A DNA stretch of 64,000 nucleotides from CAZSMC01 sp964607755 (lineage in GTDB: Bacteria > Zhuqueibacterota > Zhuqueibacteria > Residuimicrobiales > Krinioviventaceae): the NCBI GenBank assembly GCA_964607755.1, contig CAZSMC010000008.1, positions 1 to 64,000 on the forward strand, in the 5' to 3' direction. Positions 60,478 through 64,000 of this stretch are shown one piece after another; position 1 is the first letter of the stretch; each line of letters begins with the position of its first letter. The notes beneath the pieces were generated by a model. The model was not told the DNA's origin. It did no database searches and saw only the letters and a program-made list of their open reading frames with translations. The position numbers and the translations under genes were made by a program.

Positions 60478-61272
60478 ATGTTAAAAGCAGATAAAATACA
60501 TTTCAAAAACGGTCACTATGAAACACCAGTTCGAAAAATCTCGTTGTTTGCCAGATTATTCCCTGCTTTTGCGTTTTATTCAACAGTCCTAAACACAGTG
60601 GTAAACGCTTCCAAACTGGCCAGGCGAGGTGAACTGACCGACCAGCAATACGAATACGCCAGCGTTGAGATTATGCGCGCAGTAGAAAAGGTCGGCGGAC
60701 AAATTGAGGTGGACAATCTCGATGTTGTGCGGGAATCGGAATGGCCGTACGTTTTCGTTGCCAACCATATGAGCACTCTGGAGACCATGGCACTGGCTTG
60801 CCTTTTGCTTCCAAAAGGGCCAATTAATTTCGTTGTCAAAGAAAGTTTGCTTAACTATCCTGTCTTTGGCCATGTGATGAGATCACGAAATCCTATTGTT
60901 GTTGGTCGGGAGAATCCTCGCCAGGATTTGGTCAAAGTCCTGGAAGAAGGTAAGCAGCGGCTTGCGCAAGGATACAGCGTTATTGTTTTTCCGCAACGTA
61001 CACGAACAAAAGACTTTAATCCAGCACAGTTTAATTCCATAGGTGTTAAACTTGCCCGGCGCGCAAACAGGCCTGTTGTGCCAGTAGCAATAAAAACAGA
61101 TTTCTGGGGATCCGGTAAACTGGTCAAAGAGCTAGGGAAAATTGATCCCAATAAAAAAGTACGTTTTCATTTCGGCCAGCCAATTCATATCAAAGGCCGC
61201 GGAACTGAAACACATGAGCAAATCGTTTCTTTTATTAGTGAAAAAATTTCAAAGTGGAAAGAAGAAAAGTGA
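60478..61272 (+). CDS. PlsC-like 1-acyl-glycerol-3-phosphate acyltransferase, variant motifs
   Basis: A 264-residue acyltransferase of the PlsC superfamily. The catalytic motif reads VANHMSTLE (His97 with Glu102 for the usual Asp), and the glycerol-phosphate-binding block reads FPQRTRT (171-177) where FPEGTRS is standard. Also SRNPIVVGRENPR and NRPVVPVAIKTDF. Neither change abolishes fold signatures, but the acceptor may differ from lysophosphatidate. It is 93 nt downstream of the PhoH gene. Confidence 0.85.
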   Translation: MLKADKIHFKNGHYETPVRKISLFARLFPAFAFYSTVLNTVVNASKLARRGELTDQQYEYASVEIMRAVEKVGGQIEVDNLDVVRESEWPYVFVANHMSTLETMALACLLLPKGPINFVVKESLLNYPVFGHVMRSRNPIVVGRENPRQDLVKVLEEGKQRLAQGYSVIVFPQRTRTKDFNPAQFNSIGVKLARRANRPVVPVAIKTDFWGSGKLVKELGKIDPNKKVRFHFGQPIHIKGRGTETHEQIVSFISEKISKWKEEK

Positions 61273-61408
61273 TCTGAATCTACGCGCTCAAGTGTGTGGC
61301 TATGAAAGCACAGAATAAAAGGGCTCTGAACGTATTACCTATTGAAAGAAATCTATGTCTATATTTTAACGTGTGCTGTGGCCGTTCTATTTGTAGCAAT
61401 GCAGGTTG

Positions 61409-61424
61409 GGACGCTGGAGCGTCC
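61409..61424. repeat. short palindrome
   Basis: GGACGCTGGAGCGTCC, 7-bp arms around GG, in the 259-nt gap between the acyltransferase and mannosidase genes, with no T tract. Possibly a lone dispersed palindromic repeat. The rest of the gap has no gene. Confidence 0.5.
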
Positions 61425-61531
61425 AGGAACAAGCTCAAAGAAGACAGGGGCATGAGAAATATGATTATTTATGGCATAAATAGCCGGATCCCAATAACAA
61501 GAAAAACATTTCAATGATAGGATAAATAACA

Positions 61532-63754
61532 TTGATAAAGAAAATTGCTGCTGCTTTGATTGTGATTGGCTTGCTGGCTGTGATAATCAGCGACCAGGAC
61601 CGTCGTGTGAAACCGCTGAATAAATTTGTCGCTCCTTTCATTGGTGTTGAGGGTGGCGGTCATGTTTTTCCCGGCGCAGCCCGCCCGTTTGGCATGGTTA
61701 AACTTGGGCCGGACTGCGGTGACAAGAGTTCGAATTCCGGTTACCAGTCAGAGGGGTTAATACAGGGATTTAGTCACACCCACGTTAGCGGAACCGGCGG
61801 AGGTGCCAAGTACGGCAACATTCTCGTCACACCGTCCACGGGCGAGGTGTGTCTGTCAGATTACGGATCGCTGCGAAGTGATGAACGTGCTACACCTGGA
61901 TTTTACGGTGTCCATCTTGATCGTTATGACATTGATGTGGAGTTGACAGTGACACATAGCGTGGGGTTTCATCGTTATACCTTTCCCGCAACTCAAAAAG
62001 CCAACATATTCGTTGATGCCGGTTCTTTTTTGCGGTCCGGACAGCAATGGGGCGAGGCACAGGATCTAGTTCATTCCTCTGTGCATATTCTTTCACCCAC
62101 CGAAATTCAAGGCAGCTCCACGGTCCGGGGTGGCTGGAATAAAGGCGGACCTTACACGGTGTACTTTTACGCCCGTTTTGACACTGAGCCCGATTCTGCC
62201 GGAATCTGGCGTGAAGATTCATTTCTTAATACAAACAAAGTGAGCAGCACAGAACCCACTGGTGCTTTTCTGACCTTTCAAACTCGAAAAAGTCAAAAAA
62301 TACAGCTTCAAGTCGGCATTTCCTTCAAGAGTGCGGCAAAAGCCAAAGCCAATGTTAAAGCCGAAACACCGCACGGGTCTTTTGAGCACACTTTTCTACA
62401 AGCTCAGCAGCAATGGAACAAAGCTCTCAATCGAATCATTGTGGAAACAGATCATTATGAATTAAAGCAGATGTTTTACACTGCGCTTTATCATTCCTTG
62501 TTGATGCCCACTGACCGCACTGCCGAGCATCCGGAGTGGCCATCGGACCGGTCTTACTATGACGATTATTACGCGATTTGGGATACATTTCGAACACTGC
62601 ATCCGTTGCTTACGCTCATTCAACCGGAACGTCAGAAAGAAATGCTGCAATCATTGTTGAATATTTATCAGCACGAAGGTTTTATGCCCGATGCGCGAAG
62701 CGGCAACGACAACGGGCGTACTCAGGGCGGCAGTAATTGCGATATACTGTTTGCTGATGCCAAAGCGAAAAATCTGGCCGGTATCGATTATGAACTCGCT
62801 TTTGAAGCGATGGAAAAAAATGCCATGGTGATCCCTGACGAACCGCAAAAACATGGCCGGGGCGGTCTCTCGGATTACAAATCGCTGGGCTATGTATCCA
62901 CTGACTTTGAACGTGCCGGGACACGCACGCTCGAGTACGCCTATTGTGATTTTGCCTTGTATCAAACAGCTCAGTCTTTGGGGAAAACTGAAAAGATCAA
63001 CCAGTACTGTCAGCGCGCAAATTATTGGCAAAATTTATGGCGGCCAGTTGAGCATAAAGGAATGCGCGGTTTCATCTGGCCGCGTCACCGGGACGGAGGC
63101 TGGAAAAAAGATTTTAATGTGTTGCAGTCAGGAAGCTGGCCGGATTTTTTCTACGAAAGTCATTCCTGGGAATATTCGTTTTACGTGCCGCATGACGTCC
63201 ATGCGCTGATCCAGGCGTGCGGCGGACGTGAAGCGTTCATCGCCAGACTGGATACGTTTTTTGTTAATCATTATTACAACGTGGGAAATGAGCCGGGATT
63301 TTTAACGCCCTGTTTGTACATTTGGGCAGGGCGACCACATAAAACAGCAGCTCTGCTACGGTCAATAATTGACAGGCATTTCCACGCTGGCAGGGACGGC
63401 CTGCCCGGAAACGACGATGCCGGTGCCATGTCGTCATGGTTTGCTTTTCATTCACTTGGATTTTATCCTAACGCTGGTCAGGATGTTTATCTGATTACGG
63501 CCCCAATGTATAAAAGAGCCGAGATATCTCTGGCACATGGAAAAAAACTGATCATCAAGACAAAAAATTTATCACCGGAAAATCGCTTTATCCAATCTGC
63601 AACGCTAAATGGCAAGCCGTGGTCGCGGGCCTGGTTCCGGCACCGCGATATTCAGGATGGCGGGGTGTTTCAATTTATTATGGGAGCTGCACCTTCAAAA
63701 TGGGGAACAAAGGAACCGCCGCCCTCGCTGAGCGACCCGGCAATGGATAAATAA
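61532..63754 (+). CDS. GH92 family alpha-mannosidase-like glycosidase
   Basis: A 740-residue exo-glycosidase. An N-terminal hydrophobic segment (IAAALIVIGLLAVIIS) is probably an uncleaved anchor or signal. GH92 features: PFIGVEGGGHVFPGAARPFG, SGYQSEGLIQGFSHTHVSGTGG (split reading), DYYAIWDTFRTLHPL, GGSNCDILFADA, and GLPGNDDAGAMSSWFAFHSL with the acidic catalytic pair typical of the family. GH92 enzymes release alpha-1,2- or related mannose from glycans with Ca2+. The start is TTG 61532 with AGGAT about 11 nt upstream. With fucosidase and sulfatase nearby, a glycan-degrading lifestyle is likely. Confidence 0.92.
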   Translation: MIKKIAAALIVIGLLAVIISDQDRRVKPLNKFVAPFIGVEGGGHVFPGAARPFGMVKLGPDCGDKSSNSGYQSEGLIQGFSHTHVSGTGGGAKYGNILVTPSTGEVCLSDYGSLRSDERATPGFYGVHLDRYDIDVELTVTHSVGFHRYTFPATQKANIFVDAGSFLRSGQQWGEAQDLVHSSVHILSPTEIQGSSTVRGGWNKGGPYTVYFYARFDTEPDSAGIWREDSFLNTNKVSSTEPTGAFLTFQTRKSQKIQLQVGISFKSAAKAKANVKAETPHGSFEHTFLQAQQQWNKALNRIIVETDHYELKQMFYTALYHSLLMPTDRTAEHPEWPSDRSYYDDYYAIWDTFRTLHPLLTLIQPERQKEMLQSLLNIYQHEGFMPDARSGNDNGRTQGGSNCDILFADAKAKNLAGIDYELAFEAMEKNAMVIPDEPQKHGRGGLSDYKSLGYVSTDFERAGTRTLEYAYCDFALYQTAQSLGKTEKINQYCQRANYWQNLWRPVEHKGMRGFIWPRHRDGGWKKDFNVLQSGSWPDFFYESHSWEYSFYVPHDVHALIQACGGREAFIARLDTFFVNHYYNVGNEPGFLTPCLYIWAGRPHKTAALLRSIIDRHFHAGRDGLPGNDDAGAMSSWFAFHSLGFYPNAGQDVYLITAPMYKRAEISLAHGKKLIIKTKNLSPENRFIQSATLNGKPWSRAWFRHRDIQDGGVFQFIMGAAPSKWGTKEPPPSLSDPAMDK

Positions 63755-63821
63755 ACATTCCTTGTAAGACACGATTTGACATAAAAACCCGGATTTCATT
63801 TTACATTTATTTACTTTTCTG

Positions 63822-63849
63822 TTGACATTCTCAAACAAAATCGTATATT
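63822..63849 (+). promoter_or_regulatory. promoter reading out of the right edge
   Basis: TTGACA (63822-63827), 16 nt, TATATT (63844-63849). The following stretch GTGAAAGCGAAAACGATTAA (63857-63876) resembles half sites of LacI-type regulators. The gene it drives lies beyond the window; no start codon with a good SD is visible before 64000. Confidence 0.5.
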
Positions 63850-64000
63850 TACAATTGTGAAAGCGAAAACGATTAAGACATTTCGCATCCAATTTCCTGA
63901 TTTACATTTTTATTCTTTCAAATCTGATTCTAACAATTATGAATGATATGATGATTCACATAACGTATCTTTCTCAAAGCATCATAGCCTCGCAGTTTAT

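Overview
The window is a scaffold piece (two 100-base N runs, 45538-45637 and 46752-46851) from a Gram-negative, diderm bacterium. A complete lipid A/outer-membrane biogenesis block, a fused LpxC-FabZ protein, a PorV-like outer-membrane protein, an UpxY-type antiterminator and fucosidase, mannosidase and sulfatase genes together suggest the Bacteroidetes/FCB side of the tree, perhaps Calditrichota/KSB1-like. This placement is an inference from gene content; no marker gene was compared.

Layout. 1-4.2 kb (minus): end of a polysaccharide-export operon (LolA-like, SLBB protein, Wzz/tyrosine autokinase, UpxY antiterminator), preceded by ftsK and gcvT. 8.1-22.9 kb (minus): the envelope supercluster read uppS, tamB, bamA, skp, lpxD, lpxC-fabZ, lpxA, lipoyl-transfer enzyme, dxr, rseP, closed by a terminator at 8087-8121; lpxB and cdsA are absent. 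23.1-31.5 kb (minus): TPR lipoprotein, mtnA-waaA-LytR_C operon, PorV-like protein with tRNA-Thr directly upstream, AI-2E family permease, rmuC. 32.0-39.6 kb: a MinD-like ATPase with a cysteine-rich tail, a MoxR/DUF58 operon ending in a broken histidine kinase, rlmN, and pgk.

39.7-42.4 kb is a gene graveyard: pieces of a class II aldolase, a lipoprotein domain, a glycoside hydrolase, an ADP-ribosylglycohydrolase and a P-loop kinase are butted together with frameshifts. 42.5-46.3 kb (minus): SodC, BRCT protein, PolX, phosphoribosyltransferase plus hydrolase (interrupted by a gap). 46.3-47.3 kb has no gene but carries 15-bp tandem repeats and a duplicated 53-bp composite hairpin.

47.3-52.2 kb (plus): a compact operon of glucuronyl C5-epimerase-like protein, glycosyltransferase, M23 peptidase and rhomboid protease, suggesting uronate-containing glycan work at the envelope. 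52.5-53.9 kb: lexA under a strong sigma70-type promoter with candidate operators, followed by two unknown small genes, the second ending in a sliding-clamp-binding-like motif. 54.2-58.7 kb: an operon of GH29 fucosidase, an M23 homologue lacking its catalytic histidines, a radical SAM protein and a sulfatase. 59.1-63.8 kb: PIN-PhoH ATPase, PlsC-like acyltransferase and GH92 mannosidase.

The points most worth following are the lexA cassette, the fucosidase/pseudo-M23/radical SAM/sulfatase operon, two genes with no usual start codon (lpxC-fabZ with CTG; the M23 gene at 49.4 kb with ATA or ATC), and the deletion-ridden 39.7-42.4 kb stretch.
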